This document shows positions 8,734 through 18,597 of a stretch of DNA of 64,000 nucleotides, one piece after another. The stretch is from Candidatus Dependentiae bacterium (GTDB taxonomy: Bacteria > Babelota > Babeliae > Babelales > Vermiphilaceae): the NCBI GenBank assembly GCA_040878395.1, contig JBBDMI010000011.1:34408-98407 (forward strand), read 5' to 3'. The notes below the pieces were generated by a model. That model saw nothing but the letters and a program-made list of their open reading frames with translations, was not told where the DNA came from and made no database searches. The stretch's first letter is position 1; the number at the start of each line of letters is the position of its first letter. A program made the translations under genes and the position numbers.

Positions 8734-8961
8734 TTATTCCTTGACCGGCATGACATTAGAAATATCAATATACCGTTCTTCTTTCTTAATACCTGGTATG
8801 TCACCTTGTTTACGTGCCTTCACATGGCGCGTTACCACAGCAACATCTTTAACCATAACTTTACCTTTTTTTGGTAAAATTGCAATTACTGAACCCGTCT
8901 TACCTTTGTCTTTACCGGTTAAGACGTAAACAGAGTCGCCTTTTTTAATGCGTGAATTCAT
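8734..8961 (-). CDS. rplX: 50S ribosomal protein L24 (short C-terminus)
   Basis: uL24, an initiator of large-subunit assembly with a KOW domain. The KOW part is clear: IKKGDSVYVLTGKDKGKTG, then HVKARKQGDIPGIKKEE and IDISNVMPV. At 75 residues it stops right after the conserved NVMPV position, about 25-30 residues earlier than the usual ~103. The 34 bases between its stop and the rplE start do not encode the missing tail. The core fold should still form. Confidence 0.95.
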   Translation of the reverse strand: MNSRIKKGDSVYVLTGKDKGKTGSVIAILPKKGKVMVKDVAVVTRHVKARKQGDIPGIKKEERYIDISNVMPVKE

Positions 8962-8971
8962 AAAAAATTCC

Positions 8972-9337
8972 TTATACCACTTCAGGCGCTAATGAAATAA
9001 TCTTATTATATCCTTTAGCACGTAATTCACGTGCAATAGGACCGAATATACGGGTCGCAACAGGTTCTTTTTCTTTCACAATAACTGCAGCATTATCCCC
9101 AAAACGAATATAGCTACCATCATCACGACGACATTCTTTACGAGTACGAACGATAACTGCTGTTACCAATTCACTTTTCTTAACAGTGCCACCTGGAATC
9201 GCTTTTTTTACCGTACATTTAACTGTATCACCCAATGAAGCAAATCGTTTACGAGTACTTCCAATAATATGAATTACTTGTAAAGCTTTTGCTCCTGAGT
9301 TATCGGCAACTTCCAAGTATGATTCTTTTTGAACCAT
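8972..9337 (-). CDS. rplN: 50S ribosomal protein L14
   Basis: uL14, at the intersubunit face of the large subunit and the docking site for silencing factors of the RsfS type. The 121 residues are normal. Visible motifs are [18 protein letters not shown] near the N-terminus, the [20 protein letters not shown] core and the [23 protein letters not shown] end. It lies between rpsQ and rplX. Confidence 0.98.
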   Translation of the reverse strand: MVQKESYLEVADNSGAKALQVIHIIGSTRKRFASLGDTVKCTVKKAIPGGTVKKSELVTAVIVRTRKECRRDDGSYIRFGDNAAVIVKEKEPVATRIFGPIARELRAKGYNKIISLAPEVV

Positions 9338-9374
9338 TTTATTTTACCTTTTACTTATGGAAATCCGACACATA

Positions 9375-9632
9375 TTAAGCATCGCTTAAAATACGTGAAA
9401 GATACATATACTTAGTTTTTGAAACAGGCCGGCCTTCATAAAATTCAACCTTGTCACCTAGCTTAGCCTGTTTACCTTCATCATGAACTTTATACTTTTT
9501 CGATGAACGCATGATCTTATGAAAGCGTGGATCTTTATAAGTCCTGACTACTTGCACAACAACTGTTTTGTCCATTTTATCTGAAACAACTTCCCCTATA
9601 TAGGGTTGTTTCTTTTTCACTTGTTCAGCCAT
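9375..9632 (-). CDS. rpsQ: 30S ribosomal protein S17
   Basis: uS17, an OB-fold primary 16S rRNA binder. The 85 residues show GEVVSDKMDKTVVVQVVRTYKDP and the HDEGKQAKLGDKVEFYEGRPVSKTK block, followed by a normal C-terminus. It overlaps the rpmC stop by one base. Confidence 0.98.
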   Translation of the reverse strand: MAEQVKKKQPYIGEVVSDKMDKTVVVQVVRTYKDPRFHKIMRSSKKYKVHDEGKQAKLGDKVEFYEGRPVSKTKYMYLSRILSDA

Positions 9633-9841
9633 TAGTTACCTTTTTGCTGTTTGTTACGTAAAAAGGTTAAAATTCGAGCTACATCTCTACGTAATTTTTT
9701 AAACAAAGAGTAGTCTTTAATGTGAGCAGTTGAAGCATTTAATCTTAAACTAAAAAGCTCGCGTCGAATTCCTTCGAGCTTATCTTGTAACTCAACTGCA
9801 CCCATATGCTCTAACTCTTGCTTGAACTTATCAACTTTCAT
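9632..9841 (-). CDS. rpmC: 50S ribosomal protein L29
   Basis: uL29, a small helical protein at the peptide exit tunnel. I place the start at the ATG at 9841 (MKVDKFKQEL, 69 residues) because an AGAGTG-type Shine-Dalgarno precedes it; an upstream ATG at 9862 would add seven residues inside rplP. The helical hairpin reads LQDKLEGIRRELFSLRLNAS and then KKLRRDVARILTFLRNKQ. It overlaps the rplP 3' end by 11 bases. Confidence 0.95.
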   Translation of the reverse strand: MKVDKFKQELEHMGAVELQDKLEGIRRELFSLRLNASTAHIKDYSLFKKLRRDVARILTFLRNKQQKGN

Positions 9842-10253
9842 GGAAATCACTCTTTTTAACAAATCGCGTTTTCATTGGTATTTTATAAGAAGCTTGTTTT
9901 AAAACCAAACGTGCTTCTTGTTCACCTAAACCCGAGATTTCACAAATTATTCGTTCGCGCTTTACCACAGAAACCCATCTGTCAACAGGCCCCTTACCCT
10001 TACCCATTCGAGTTTCAGCAGGTTTTTTCGTAACCGGCTTATCTGGAAACACTCGTAAGAATAACTTCCCAACTTTTTTTAATTTTCTTGACATAGATAC
10101 ACGCACAGCTTCAATTTGCTGTGCAGATAGCCATCCCGGCTCAACAGCTTGTAAACCATATTCGCCAAATGCAATCGAACGTGCGCCTTTTGAGCGTCCC
10201 TTCATGGTGCCTCGTTGCACTTTTCTAAACTTTGTTTTTTTCGGCATTAACAT
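9831..10253 (-). CDS. rplP: 50S ribosomal protein L16
   Basis: uL16, close to the peptidyl-transferase centre and the A-site tRNA. The 140-residue frame begins MLMPKKTKFRKVQRG, which aligns residue for residue with the usual MLxPKRTKFRK start, so the first ATG is right. The FGEYGLQAVEPGWLSAQQIEA segment, FPDKPVTKKPAETRMGKGKG and GPVDRWVSVVK are conserved. Confidence 0.98.
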   Translation of the reverse strand: MLMPKKTKFRKVQRGTMKGRSKGARSIAFGEYGLQAVEPGWLSAQQIEAVRVSMSRKLKKVGKLFLRVFPDKPVTKKPAETRMGKGKGPVDRWVSVVKRERIICEISGLGEQEARLVLKQASYKIPMKTRFVKKSDFHES

Positions 10254-10283
10254 GTTTAAAATCTTTCATTCTAAATATCACAT

Positions 10284-10919
10284 TTATGCGTGTTTATATT
10301 CGCCTCTACAGATCCAAACCTTAACACCAATAATACCATATGTTGTCATCGCTTCTTCAAAGCCATAATCAATATCGGCACGTAATGTGTGTAAAGGAAC
10401 TGATCCAACACGCGTCCATTCAGTTCGAGCAATCTCAGCACCATTCAAACGACCGGCAACACAAATCTTAATTCCTTGTGCTCCCGCACGCATACTCGAT
10501 GCTGCAGCTCTTTTCATAACTTTTTTATAACTAGCACGTCGTTCAATTTGATCGGCAATCGCACGTGCTACCAACCTTGCATCCAACTCAGGAGTTTTGA
10601 TTTCTTGCACTGAAATTTCAACATTGCCTTTATTAAGCAAACTGTTCAATTTAGTGCGCAATGAATCAATTTCCTGCCCTTTTTTTCCGATAACAGAACC
10701 GGGGCGAGCTGAATGGATAATAACTTTAATGTTATCACCAGCTTTTTCAATTTCAATCTTTGCTACTTCAGCTTTGCTAAGAGCGTCCTTCACAAAACGG
10801 CGTATTTTAATATCCTCTAAGGCCTTATCGCCATAATCTTTTTTTTTGGCAAACCAACGAGAATCCCAATCAAGATAGACGCCTAATCTATATCCTAATG
10901 GATGAACCTTTTGTCCCAC
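10284..10919 (-). CDS. rpsC: 30S ribosomal protein S3
   Basis: uS3, part of the mRNA entry site and helicase activity of the small subunit. The 211 residues hold the N-terminal MGQKVHPLGYRLGV, the KH domain with SARPGSVIGKKGQEID, and the C-terminal domain with GRLNGAEIARTEW and LRADIDYGFEEAMTTYGIIGVKVW (quoted here as two blocks of the same region). It lies between rplV and rplP. Confidence 0.98.
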   Translation of the reverse strand: MGQKVHPLGYRLGVYLDWDSRWFAKKKDYGDKALEDIKIRRFVKDALSKAEVAKIEIEKAGDNIKVIIHSARPGSVIGKKGQEIDSLRTKLNSLLNKGNVEISVQEIKTPELDARLVARAIADQIERRASYKKVMKRAAASSMRAGAQGIKICVAGRLNGAEIARTEWTRVGSVPLHTLRADIDYGFEEAMTTYGIIGVKVWICRGEYKHA

Positions 10920-10921
10920 AG

Positions 10922-11269
10922 TTAATCCTTCTTAACTTTCAGATTTTCAATGGCAACACTCATGTGTGAAGAACGTCTGCGATATATTTTCGCCCGACCC
11001 ATTGCACCAGGTCTAAAATAACGATATCTCGGACCTTCATCTACACGAATATCTGTAATTATCATATCTCTTGCCTCAACCCCTTCATGTTGCTTAGCAT
11101 TAGCAGCGGCCGATTTAAGCATTTTGCTTATCGGTACAACACGTTTTATGGGGCATGTAGCAAGCCAATCAAGCGCATATTGAACATTTTTTCCGCGAAT
11201 AACATCTACGTAAGAACGCAGCTTATAGGGTGAAAAACGAACATAGCGAGCTTTTGATACAAACTGCAT
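10922..11269 (-). CDS. rplV: 50S ribosomal protein L22
   Basis: uL22, lining the peptide exit tunnel. The 115 residues show ARYVRFSPYKLRSYVDVIRG and the long beta-hairpin region ending RYRYFRPGAMGRAKIYRRRSSHMSV (conserved PGAMGRA core). It lies upstream of rpsC and 79 bases downstream of rpsS, the widest gap in the S10-operon part, which contains a promoter-like sequence. Confidence 0.98.
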   Translation of the reverse strand: MQFVSKARYVRFSPYKLRSYVDVIRGKNVQYALDWLATCPIKRVVPISKMLKSAAANAKQHEGVEARDMIITDIRVDEGPRYRYFRPGAMGRAKIYRRRSSHMSVAIENLKVKKD

Positions 11270-11307
11270 TATATAACCTTAGAACCATAATCAACTAATT
11301 AATTATT

Positions 11308-11336
11308 ATTTTACACAAATTGTACATTATCAGCAA
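11308..11336 (-). promoter_or_regulatory. Candidate internal promoter ahead of rplV
   Basis: In the 79-base rpsS-rplV gap, reading the minus strand, a TTGCTG box (11331-11336) and a TAAAAT box (11308-11313) are separated by 17 bases, a good fit to a housekeeping sigma promoter. Elsewhere the cluster has gaps of at most about 40 bases. It is a sequence match only; transcription from it is untested. Confidence 0.4.
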
Positions 11337-11348
11337 GAGCAAATCATA

Positions 11349-11627
11349 TTATTTTTGACCTGCTTTTTTTTGCCCACTATGTAATCTAAATGTTCTAGTA
11401 GGTACAAACTCGCCTAAATAATGTCCAACCATATTTTCAGTTATAAAAACTGATACATGTTTGCGGCCATTATGAACCGCAAAGGTTAAACCTACAAAAT
11501 CAGGTATAACCAAACTTCTACGTGACCATGTTTTTATAACTTCACGTTTACCGCTTTCTTTTACTTTGTGAACCTTTTCCATCAAAGACGGCTCTACATA
11601 AGGGCCTTTTTTGGCAGATCTTGCCAT
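11349..11627 (-). CDS. rpsS: 30S ribosomal protein S19
   Basis: uS19, a small-subunit head protein near the A-site finger. The 92 residues show [41 protein letters not shown] and the conserved [18 protein letters not shown] end (family consensus GHKLGEFAPTRTFRGH). It lies between rplB and rplV. Confidence 0.98.
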   Translation of the reverse strand: MARSAKKGPYVEPSLMEKVHKVKESGKREVIKTWSRRSLVIPDFVGLTFAVHNGRKHVSVFITENMVGHYLGEFVPTRTFRLHSGQKKAGQK

Positions 11628-11650
11628 ATTTTTGCCTTTTTATAAAACGA

Positions 11651-12472
11651 TTATTTCTTTCTACGTTTTAATATCAATGGGTTTTTACGTTTACGTGTAC
11701 GTGTACCCTTACAACCTTTACCCCATGGAGTTCGTGGATGCGAACCTGACTTAGAACGGCCTTCACCACCACCATGTGGATGATCAACCGGGTTCATAGC
11801 CATACCACGCACTGACGGTCTAAATCCGCGATGGCGTGTTCTACCTGCTTTACCCCATGAAATATTTTTATAATGAGCATTACCCAATGTACCAATCGTT
11901 GCCCAACACTCTAACGGTACCATGCGCATCTCACCGGATGGCATTTTAAGCGTTGCATACTTATCGGTTTTAGCAACAAATTGTGCAGCTGTTCCTGCAC
12001 TTCGAGCAACTTTCCCACCAGTACCCGGTGTCAACTCAATATTATGAACAAAAAAACCTATAGGGATTTTGCTCAAAGGCAATGCGTTACCTATACGAGC
12101 TTCAGCTTGTTCACTTGAAAGAACAACGCTTCCAACTTTAACACCTTCCGGAAGAAGGATATAACGTTTAGCACCATTTTTATATACAACTAATCCAATA
12201 CGAACATTACGATTTGGATCGTATTCGATAGCAGTAACCTTGCCCTCAACGTCCCGCTCTTCACGCTTAAAATCAATCATACGATATAATTTAGCAGCAC
12301 CACCACCTCGATGTCGAACAGTGATACGCCCGTATACGTTTCTTCCGCCTTTACGTTTTAATCCCTTTACAAGAGAACGTTCTGGACTTTTTTTAGTAAT
12401 GTCTTCAGAACTTAAAAAAGACTGGAAACGGAGCGACGCATTTCTTGGCTTACGTAATCTTATTTTTGCCAT
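11651..12472 (-). CDS. rplB: 50S ribosomal protein L2
   Basis: uL2, needed for subunit association and peptidyl transfer. The 273 residues are the normal length. Visible features are GRITVRHRGGGAAKLYR, FVHNIELTPGTGGKVARSAG, and the C-terminal SVRGMAMNPVDHPHGGGEGR with the functionally important His of the HPHGGGEG loop retained. Confidence 0.98.
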   Translation of the reverse strand: MAKIRLRKPRNASLRFQSFLSSEDITKKSPERSLVKGLKRKGGRNVYGRITVRHRGGGAAKLYRMIDFKREERDVEGKVTAIEYDPNRNVRIGLVVYKNGAKRYILLPEGVKVGSVVLSSEQAEARIGNALPLSKIPIGFFVHNIELTPGTGGKVARSAGTAAQFVAKTDKYATLKMPSGEMRMVPLECWATIGTLGNAHYKNISWGKAGRTRHRGFRPSVRGMAMNPVDHPHGGGEGRSKSGSHPRTPWGKGCKGTRTRKRKNPLILKRRKK

Positions 12473-12475
12473 TTT

Positions 12476-12820
12476 TTATCCTTTCGATTCAGCATTTTTT
12501 GGAGCTTCTTTTACTGGAAGTTCTGATCCTGCTTGATCGAATAAATCTAAGGAATAACCCTCGGCCAAAGTAACGATAGCACGCTTTTCATTAGGACGTG
12601 AGATTTTTCTTCTACGTACCATGCGTGTTTTTCCCTTACGGACTTGAATTTTAACGTCCTTGACCTTTACATTAAACAGCTTTTCAAGAGCTTCTGCTAC
12701 AAGTTTTTTATTAGCGTGGGGATGCACTTTAAGAAACAACTTTTTTAAAAGTTTATTTAACTTATATGCTTTGTCGGAAATAACAGGCCCCTTAATAATA
12801 TCATAGATTGTTAAATCCAT
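12476..12820 (-). CDS. rplW: 50S ribosomal protein L23
   Basis: uL23, at the tunnel exit where trigger factor and SRP dock. Core signatures are IIKGPVISDKAYKL, the KVHPHANKKLVAEALEKLFNVKV block and RRKISRPNEKRAIVTLAEG. The 114 residues include an acidic and serine-rich tail of roughly 20 residues beyond the usual ending. It overlaps the rplD stop region by 10 bases. Confidence 0.97.
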   Translation of the reverse strand: MDLTIYDIIKGPVISDKAYKLNKLLKKLFLKVHPHANKKLVAEALEKLFNVKVKDVKIQVRKGKTRMVRRRKISRPNEKRAIVTLAEGYSLDLFDQAGSELPVKEAPKNAESKG

Positions 12821-13455
12821 CTTGAAACCATTTCTTTAAAAGATTCAACATCTTTATTTAAGACCATCCAGCGATCTGCATTAATTAAATCAAATGCATT
12901 AGCTTGATCGAAAAATAACACCTTAACTTGCGATAAATTAGCAAATGATGCATAGGTCAAAAAATCATCCATTGGAACAAATAAAATGACTTTTTTTGTA
13001 AAAAAATCTGCATGTTTCAATAAACGTGAAGCTTGCGCTGTACTTGGTTTATCACCTTCAATTTGCCAATCAAATATACACACTTTGTCCTGAGACAAAA
13101 ATTGATGCGCCAAGTGTCTTAATACCTGACGTTTCATTTGCTTAGTTACCGTAAGTTTTCTTGAGCGCTTTTGCGGCCCAAAAGTAACTCCGCCACCTCG
13201 CCATATAGGAGAACGCGCTGTTCCTGCACGAGCTCGACCGGTTCCTTTTTGCTTCCAAGGTTTTTTATTTGACAAAGAAACGTCTGCACGCCCTTTAGTC
13301 GCTAATGTACCTTGTCTCCAGTTTTGTAGCAGTGAACGAATCCATTGTGCTACTGCTGCAGAAGAAGTTTCCAGACCTTCACGATCATAACCAACTTCAT
13401 GTGCAGATAGAGCACGAAGAGTTCCCTGATTCTTTGTTTTTTCTTGCTTACTCAT
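12811..13455 (-). CDS. rplD: 50S ribosomal protein L4
   Basis: uL4, which lines the exit tunnel and in E. coli represses the S10 operon. The extended loop is conserved: SNKKPWKQKGTGRARAGTARSP and WRGGGVTFGPQKR. The C-terminal domain (214 residues in total) is more divergent but has the expected length. It lies between rplC and rplW. Confidence 0.97.
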   Translation of the reverse strand: MSKQEKTKNQGTLRALSAHEVGYDREGLETSSAAVAQWIRSLLQNWRQGTLATKGRADVSLSNKKPWKQKGTGRARAGTARSPIWRGGGVTFGPQKRSRKLTVTKQMKRQVLRHLAHQFLSQDKVCIFDWQIEGDKPSTAQASRLLKHADFFTKKVILFVPMDDFLTYASFANLSQVKVLFFDQANAFDLINADRWMVLNKDVESFKEMVSRWI

Positions 13456-13466
13456 TGCTTATGTTC

Positions 13467-14084
13467 CTATGCCTTTTGAAGAAAAATCAAAGATCCTGCT
13501 TTTCCCGGAACAGAACCTTTAAGCAAAACAACATTATCATTCGGCTTAATCGTAATAATTTCTAAATTACGAATCACCTTGCTATCATCACCAAGATGTC
13601 CCGGCATTCTTTTTCCTTTAGGAACTCGCCCTTGAGAACGCATAAAACTTATGGAACCTGGACGTTTACCCATCTTGGAACCATGACTTGCTGGAGGACC
13701 CGCAAAGCCATGACGTTTAACCACACCGGCAAAACCTCTTCCTTTTGACGTACCATGTACATCAACCATATCACCTTGTTGAATTACATTTAGAAAAGAT
13801 GCCGGTTTACCAACTTCTAATTCCAATGCGATATCTTTATTTAACTTTATTTCACGAATAAAGCTAAAATATTTTTTCGGCTGTTTAATCCAATCCAATG
13901 AGAACTCTTGTTCTTCATATTTTGGACGAACGCAACCTACTTGGACTGCATCGTAACCATCTTTTTCGACAGTTCGAATATTGGTAATAAACCAATGTGC
14001 AGTATTAATAACGGTAACCGGTACAACTTTGTTTTCAGCGAAAACTTGCGTCATACCTATTTTTTTACCCCATAGACCTGTCAT
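13467..14084 (-). CDS. rplC: 50S ribosomal protein L3
   Basis: uL3, an early assembly protein reaching the peptidyl-transferase centre. It opens MTGLWGKKIGMTQVF, has DVHGTSKGRGFAGVVKRHGF, GPPASHGSKMGKRPGSI and the GKRMPGHLGDDSKVIRNLEI stretch. The Gln-methylation loop region is conserved. The 205 residues are normal for the family. Confidence 0.98.
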   Translation of the reverse strand: MTGLWGKKIGMTQVFAENKVVPVTVINTAHWFITNIRTVEKDGYDAVQVGCVRPKYEEQEFSLDWIKQPKKYFSFIREIKLNKDIALELEVGKPASFLNVIQQGDMVDVHGTSKGRGFAGVVKRHGFAGPPASHGSKMGKRPGSISFMRSQGRVPKGKRMPGHLGDDSKVIRNLEIITIKPNDNVVLLKGSVPGKAGSLIFLQKA

Positions 14085-14101
14085 AATGCATTACCTTTAC
14101 G

Positions 14102-14407
14102 CTATTTAATCTCGACATCAACGCCAGATGAGATATTTAACTTCATAAGCGCATCCATAGTTTGGTCTGAAGGACTTAAAATATCCAACACACGTTTATG
14201 TGAAGTTAACTCAAATTGCTCACGTGATGTTTTATTTACATGAGGAGAACGCAATACAGTAAAACAACGCTGTCTATTAGGCAAAGGCACAGGCCCCATC
14301 AAATGGGAGCCTGTTCTTTTGACTGTCGAAACAATTTGTTTAACTGCTTTGTCAAGCAACTGATGATCGAATGATTTTAGGGTCAAACGTATTTTCTGTT
14401 TTTTCAT
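14102..14407 (-). CDS. rpsJ: 30S ribosomal protein S10
   Basis: uS10, a small-subunit head protein and NusE in antitermination. The 101 residues show [44 protein letters not shown] and [17 protein letters not shown]. It lies 18 bases after tuf, joining the str and S10 operons into one unit. Confidence 0.98.
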   Translation of the reverse strand: MKKQKIRLTLKSFDHQLLDKAVKQIVSTVKRTGSHLMGPVPLPNRQRCFTVLRSPHVNKTSREQFELTSHKRVLDILSPSDQTMDALMKLNISSGVDVEIK

Positions 14408-14425
14408 AAGTTATTAGCCCAAAAA

Positions 14426-15616
14426 TTATTCAACAATTTCAGTTACCACACCTGAACCAACAGTTCTTCCGCCTTCACGAATCGCAAAACGCAAATCTTT
14501 ATCCATTGCGATTGGCGCGATTAGGTCAACGATTAGATCAACGTTATCACCTGGCATAACCATTTCACGCCCTTCAGGCAAGGTTACAATACCGGTAACG
14601 TCAGTTGTTCTAAAGTAGAATTGAGGACGGTATCCGCTAAAGAATGGACTATGACGACCACCTTCATCTTTTGACATGATATACACTTTAGCTTTAAATT
14701 TCTTGTGAGGAGTAATTGAGCCTGGTTTAGCTACAACCATACCACGTTCGATATCTTCTTTTTTGACACCACGTAGTAAAAGGCCTGCGTTATCACCAGC
14801 TTGACCTTCGTTCAATGTTTTTTTAAACATTTCAACACCGGTCACTACTGATTTTATTTTTTTACCTAAACCAATAATTTCAACTTCTTCACCAACTTTT
14901 ACGATACCTTGCTCAATACGACCAGTTGCTACCGTTCCACGGCCTGAAATTGAAAATACACTTTCAATTGGCATCAAGAATGGTTTATCAACATCACGTT
15001 TTGGCTCTGGAATGTAAGCGTCTAATGCTTCCATTAATTTATCAATTGCAGGCCCACCAATTTCTGAAGTATCACCTTCAAGTGATTTCAAAGCAGAACC
15101 TTTGATAACAGGTATGTCATCACCAGGGAAGCCATATTTGCTCAATAATTCTCTAATTTCTTCTTCAACCATTTCGATCATGTCTGGATCATCCACCATG
15201 TCTACTTTGTTCAAAAACACTACTAGAGCTGGAACGTTAACGTTTTTAGCCAAAACGATATGTTCACGTGTTTGTGGCATAGCACCGTCAGCTGCAGAAA
15301 CAACTAAGATTCCACCATCCATTTGTGCCGCACCAGTGATCATGTTTTTTACATAGTCAGCGTGACCAGGACAGTCAACGTGTGCATAGTGACGGCTTGG
15401 TGATTCATATTCTACATGTGAAGTAGCAATAGTAATACCACGTGCTTTTTCTTCCGGTGCGTTATCGATTTCATCAAAATTACGCATTGCAGCCAAGCCT
15501 TTATCGGCCTGATGCTTTGTGATCGCAGCGGTTAATGTAGTTTTACCATGGTCAACGTGACCAATAGTTCCAACATTAACGTGCGGTTTTTTACGTTCAA
15601 AAACGTCTTTAGCCAT
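14426..15616 (-). CDS. tuf: Elongation factor Tu
   Basis: GTPase that delivers aminoacyl-tRNA to the ribosomal A site. All G motifs are intact: GHVDHGKT at residues 19-26, the switch [14 protein letters not shown] region, and NKVD. The switch [15 protein letters not shown] and the C-terminal domain ending [10 protein letters not shown] are normal. The length is 396. It is the only tuf copy visible, placed directly after fusA as in str operons. Confidence 0.99.
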   Translation of the reverse strand: MAKDVFERKKPHVNVGTIGHVDHGKTTLTAAITKHQADKGLAAMRNFDEIDNAPEEKARGITIATSHVEYESPSRHYAHVDCPGHADYVKNMITGAAQMDGGILVVSAADGAMPQTREHIVLAKNVNVPALVVFLNKVDMVDDPDMIEMVEEEIRELLSKYGFPGDDIPVIKGSALKSLEGDTSEIGGPAIDKLMEALDAYIPEPKRDVDKPFLMPIESVFSISGRGTVATGRIEQGIVKVGEEVEIIGLGKKIKSVVTGVEMFKKTLNEGQAGDNAGLLLRGVKKEDIERGMVVAKPGSITPHKKFKAKVYIMSKDEGGRHSPFFSGYRPQFYFRTTDVTGIVTLPEGREMVMPGDNVDLIVDLIAPIAMDKDLRFAIREGGRTVGSGVVTEIVE

Positions 15617-15650
15617 TGTTAATACTCCGTCTGGACAAATTATTAAACGT

Positions 15651-17717
15651 TTACTTTTTCTCTACAATTTCATCTTGGACATTTTTCGGCACTTCACGAT
15701 AGCATTCAAATTCCATCGTATAAGTTGCTCGACCTTTGGTCATAGAACGCAACTCCGTTGCATAACCAAACATATTCCCGAGTGGTACTTCAGCTGTAAT
15801 AACTTGTTTATCAGCTTGCGGATCCATTCCAAGAATTCTGCCACGACGAGAATTTAAATCACCCATTACATCACCCATATAATCTTCTGGAGTTTCAGCA
15901 ACCACTTTCATAATTGGCTCCAAGAGAACTGGTGATGCTTGTTTCATACCAGTTTTAAATGCCATAGAGGCCGCCACCTTAAATGCAAGCTCTGATGAAT
16001 CAACATCATGATACGAGCCGTCATATAACGTAGCTTTAAAGTCAACTGTTGGATACCCTCCTAAAACGCCTGTATTTAAAGCCTCTTCGAGACCTTTTTG
16101 CACAGGAGAAATAAATTCTCTAGGAATTGTTCCACCAACAACTTTATTTATAAATTCAAAACCTTCACCTCTTTCTGCGGGCTCAAATTTAATGTGTACG
16201 TGACCATACTGCCCACGTCCACCAGATTGTTTTACATACTTACCTTCAACATCTGCAAGTTTTTGTATAGTCTCTTTATAAGCAACTTGCAATTTACCTT
16301 GTACAACTTCAACTTTATGTTCAGTGCGCAAGCGGTCAATTACAACTTCAAGATGCAATTCTCCCATTCCCCTAATAACAGTTTGACCTGTTTCATCATC
16401 ATAAGTGAATTGGAATGAAGGATCTTCTTGCATCATTTTTTTTAGAGATAAAGCCATTTTTTCATAATCAGCTTTATTCTTTGGTTCAACAGAAGCAGAA
16501 ATAACAGGAGTAGGAATTGTTATTGATTCAAGTAATGCCCCGTCTTTTGATCCACACAATGTATCACCCGTAATAGCTTCTTTAATACCTACTACAGCAG
16601 CAATATCACCCGCGCGTATTGCATCAACTTCTTCGCGTTTATTTGAATGCATTTTAACGATACGACTTACACGCTCTTTTGAACCGGTACGAATATTAAA
16701 AACGTAAGAACCTGCTTTAAGCTCACCTGAATATACGCGAACAAAGTTCAACACACCCACAAAAGGATCGGTCATAATTTTGAAAACAAGACCATAGAAC
16801 TCAGCGTTCGGATCAGCTTTAATATGTTCGACTTCTCCAGCTCTTACCAAAGTGCCTTCAACAGGAGGAACGTCTAATGGAGACGGCAAGTAATCTACAA
16901 CAGCATCAAGTAAAAGCTGTACGCCTTTGTTCTTGAAAGCTGTACCACAAAATGCCAATGCTACTTTAAGCTCTAAAACGCCCTTACGCAATGCAGCTTT
17001 TATCTCATCAATGCTGATTTCTTCTTCATTAAGATATTTTTCAGCAACGGTGTCATCAAAATCTGCTGCCGCATCAAGGACTTCACTGTACATATCTCGA
17101 GCTTTATCCGCATACTCTGCGGGAATATCTTCCCAAGTTACCTCAGTACCCTTGTCACCACTAAAAGTCGCCATTTTTTGAGTAAGAATATCGATGATGC
17201 CGGTAAAGTTTTCAGCTTCACCTACAGGCAATTGCATTGCCAAAGCATTTCCGCCCAGCTTTTCATTCACATCTTTAACAACTTTGAAAAAATCACCACC
17301 GACACGATCCATTTTATTGGCGAATACAATACGAGGAACACTATAGCGGTTAGCTTGTCGCCAAACAGTTTCAGACTGAGGCTGAACACCATCTACAGCT
17401 GAAAACACTGCTACAACGCCATCAAGCACACGCAATGAACGCTCTACTTCAATAGTGAAATCAACGTGACCCGGTGTATCGATAATGTTAACTTGGTGAT
17501 CTCTCCAGAAGCATGTTGTTGCCGCAGAGGTAATAGTGATACCACGTTTGCGCTCTTGCTCCATCCAATCCATGACAGCTTCGCCCTCATGAACCTCACC
17601 TATTTTGTGTGAAATACCAGTATAAAACAACATACGTTCGGTTACCGTTGTTTTACCCGCATCAATATGAGCCGCTATGCCAATGTTTCTATACTTATCT
17701 AAAGAAAGCCTACTCAT
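15651..17717 (-). CDS. fusA: Elongation factor G
   Basis: GTPase that drives translocation. G1 is AHIDAGKT (residues 16-23), followed by [19 protein letters not shown] and NKMDR. Domain IV ends and the C-terminal EF-G fold ([25 protein letters not shown] region) are present. At 688 residues it is full length. It lies between rpsG and tuf, 8 bases after rpsG. Confidence 0.99.
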   Translation of the reverse strand: MSRLSLDKYRNIGIAAHIDAGKTTVTERMLFYTGISHKIGEVHEGEAVMDWMEQERKRGITITSAATTCFWRDHQVNIIDTPGHVDFTIEVERSLRVLDGVVAVFSAVDGVQPQSETVWRQANRYSVPRIVFANKMDRVGGDFFKVVKDVNEKLGGNALAMQLPVGEAENFTGIIDILTQKMATFSGDKGTEVTWEDIPAEYADKARDMYSEVLDAAADFDDTVAEKYLNEEEISIDEIKAALRKGVLELKVALAFCGTAFKNKGVQLLLDAVVDYLPSPLDVPPVEGTLVRAGEVEHIKADPNAEFYGLVFKIMTDPFVGVLNFVRVYSGELKAGSYVFNIRTGSKERVSRIVKMHSNKREEVDAIRAGDIAAVVGIKEAITGDTLCGSKDGALLESITIPTPVISASVEPKNKADYEKMALSLKKMMQEDPSFQFTYDDETGQTVIRGMGELHLEVVIDRLRTEHKVEVVQGKLQVAYKETIQKLADVEGKYVKQSGGRGQYGHVHIKFEPAERGEGFEFINKVVGGTIPREFISPVQKGLEEALNTGVLGGYPTVDFKATLYDGSYHDVDSSELAFKVAASMAFKTGMKQASPVLLEPIMKVVAETPEDYMGDVMGDLNSRRGRILGMDPQADKQVITAEVPLGNMFGYATELRSMTKGRATYTMEFECYREVPKNVQDEIVEKK

Positions 17718-17725
17718 TTATCTAC

Positions 17726-18208
17726 CTACCATGCATAATGTGAAAAGGCACGATTAGCTTCGGCCATTCTGTGAACATCTGTTTTTTTCTTTACAGCCCC
17801 ACCACGACCTTCATGAGCATCCATCAATTCATGTGCTATACGCAAACTCATGGTTTTATCTGAACGGCTAGCTGCTGATTGAATAAGCCAGTTTAATGCT
17901 AACGCACGTCCACGATCAGGAGAAACTTGCGTTGGAATTTGATACACACTTCCACCCACGCGTCTTGGACGAACTTGTACTGCAGGAATAAGCTGATGAA
18001 ATGCTTTATTAAAGAATTCAAGCGCCTTCTCTTGATCGCCCTTGCTCTTTTTAATAAGTTCATCCATTGCTCCATACACAACTGAGCGAGCAACACTTTT
18101 TTTCCCACATTTCATAATCACATTAATAAATTTTTGAATTAGTTCAGATTGAAATCGAGGATCTACCCCAATATCCCGTTTAAAACCTTTTCCTTTACGC
18201 CTAGGCAT
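17726..18208 (-). CDS. rpsG: 30S ribosomal protein S7
   Basis: uS7, organiser of the small-subunit head and in E. coli a str-operon repressor. The 160 residues include MPRRKGKGFKRDIGVDPRF, the KFINVIMKCGKKSVA helix, VRPRRVGGSVYQIPTQV and the C-terminal KKTDVHRMAEANRAFSHYAW. It lies between rpsL and fusA. Confidence 0.98.
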   Translation of the reverse strand: MPRRKGKGFKRDIGVDPRFQSELIQKFINVIMKCGKKSVARSVVYGAMDELIKKSKGDQEKALEFFNKAFHQLIPAVQVRPRRVGGSVYQIPTQVSPDRGRALALNWLIQSAASRSDKTMSLRIAHELMDAHEGRGGAVKKKTDVHRMAEANRAFSHYAW

Positions 18209-18225
18209 ATATCAATTCCTTATTC

Positions 18226-18597
18226 TTATTTTGGTCGTTTTGTACCATATAATGAACGCGACTGTTTTCTGTTTTCTACACCAGTTGCATCAAGTGCTCC
18301 ACGAACAATATGGTATTTTACACCTGGCAAATCTTTTACTTTTCCGCCTCGAATTAACACAACAGAGTGCTCTTGCAAGTTATGTCCTTCACCCGGAATG
18401 TAAGCGGTTACTTCAATACCCGTTGATAGTTTAACACGAGCTACCTTTCTCAAAGCCGAGTTAGGCTTTTTTGGTGTAACCGTAAAAACACGCGTACACA
18501 CACCACGAACCTGTGGCGCATTTTTCAACGCAGGGCTTTTTGACTTTGATTTCGTACGTTTTCTTCCAAAACGACAAAGCTGATTTATCGTTGGCAT
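18226..18597 (-). CDS. rpsL: 30S ribosomal protein S12
   Basis: uS12, at the decoding centre. The 123 residues show [36 protein letters not shown] and the [20 protein letters not shown] block. The lysines where streptomycin-resistance mutations usually fall (TPKKPNS and VKDLPGVKY) are wild-type. This is the first gene of the whole translation cluster; candidate promoters lie 50-110 bases upstream. Confidence 0.98.
   Translation of the reverse strand: MPTINQLCRFGRKRTKSKSKSPALKNAPQVRGVCTRVFTVTPKKPNSALRKVARVKLSTGIEVTAYIPGEGHNLQEHSVVLIRGGKVKDLPGVKYHIVRGALDATGVENRKQSRSLYGTKRPK

Noticed and set aside
16098..16418. Open frame of about 106 codons antisense to fusA
   Set aside because: It lies wholly inside EF-G, whose conserved sequence explains the long opposite frame.
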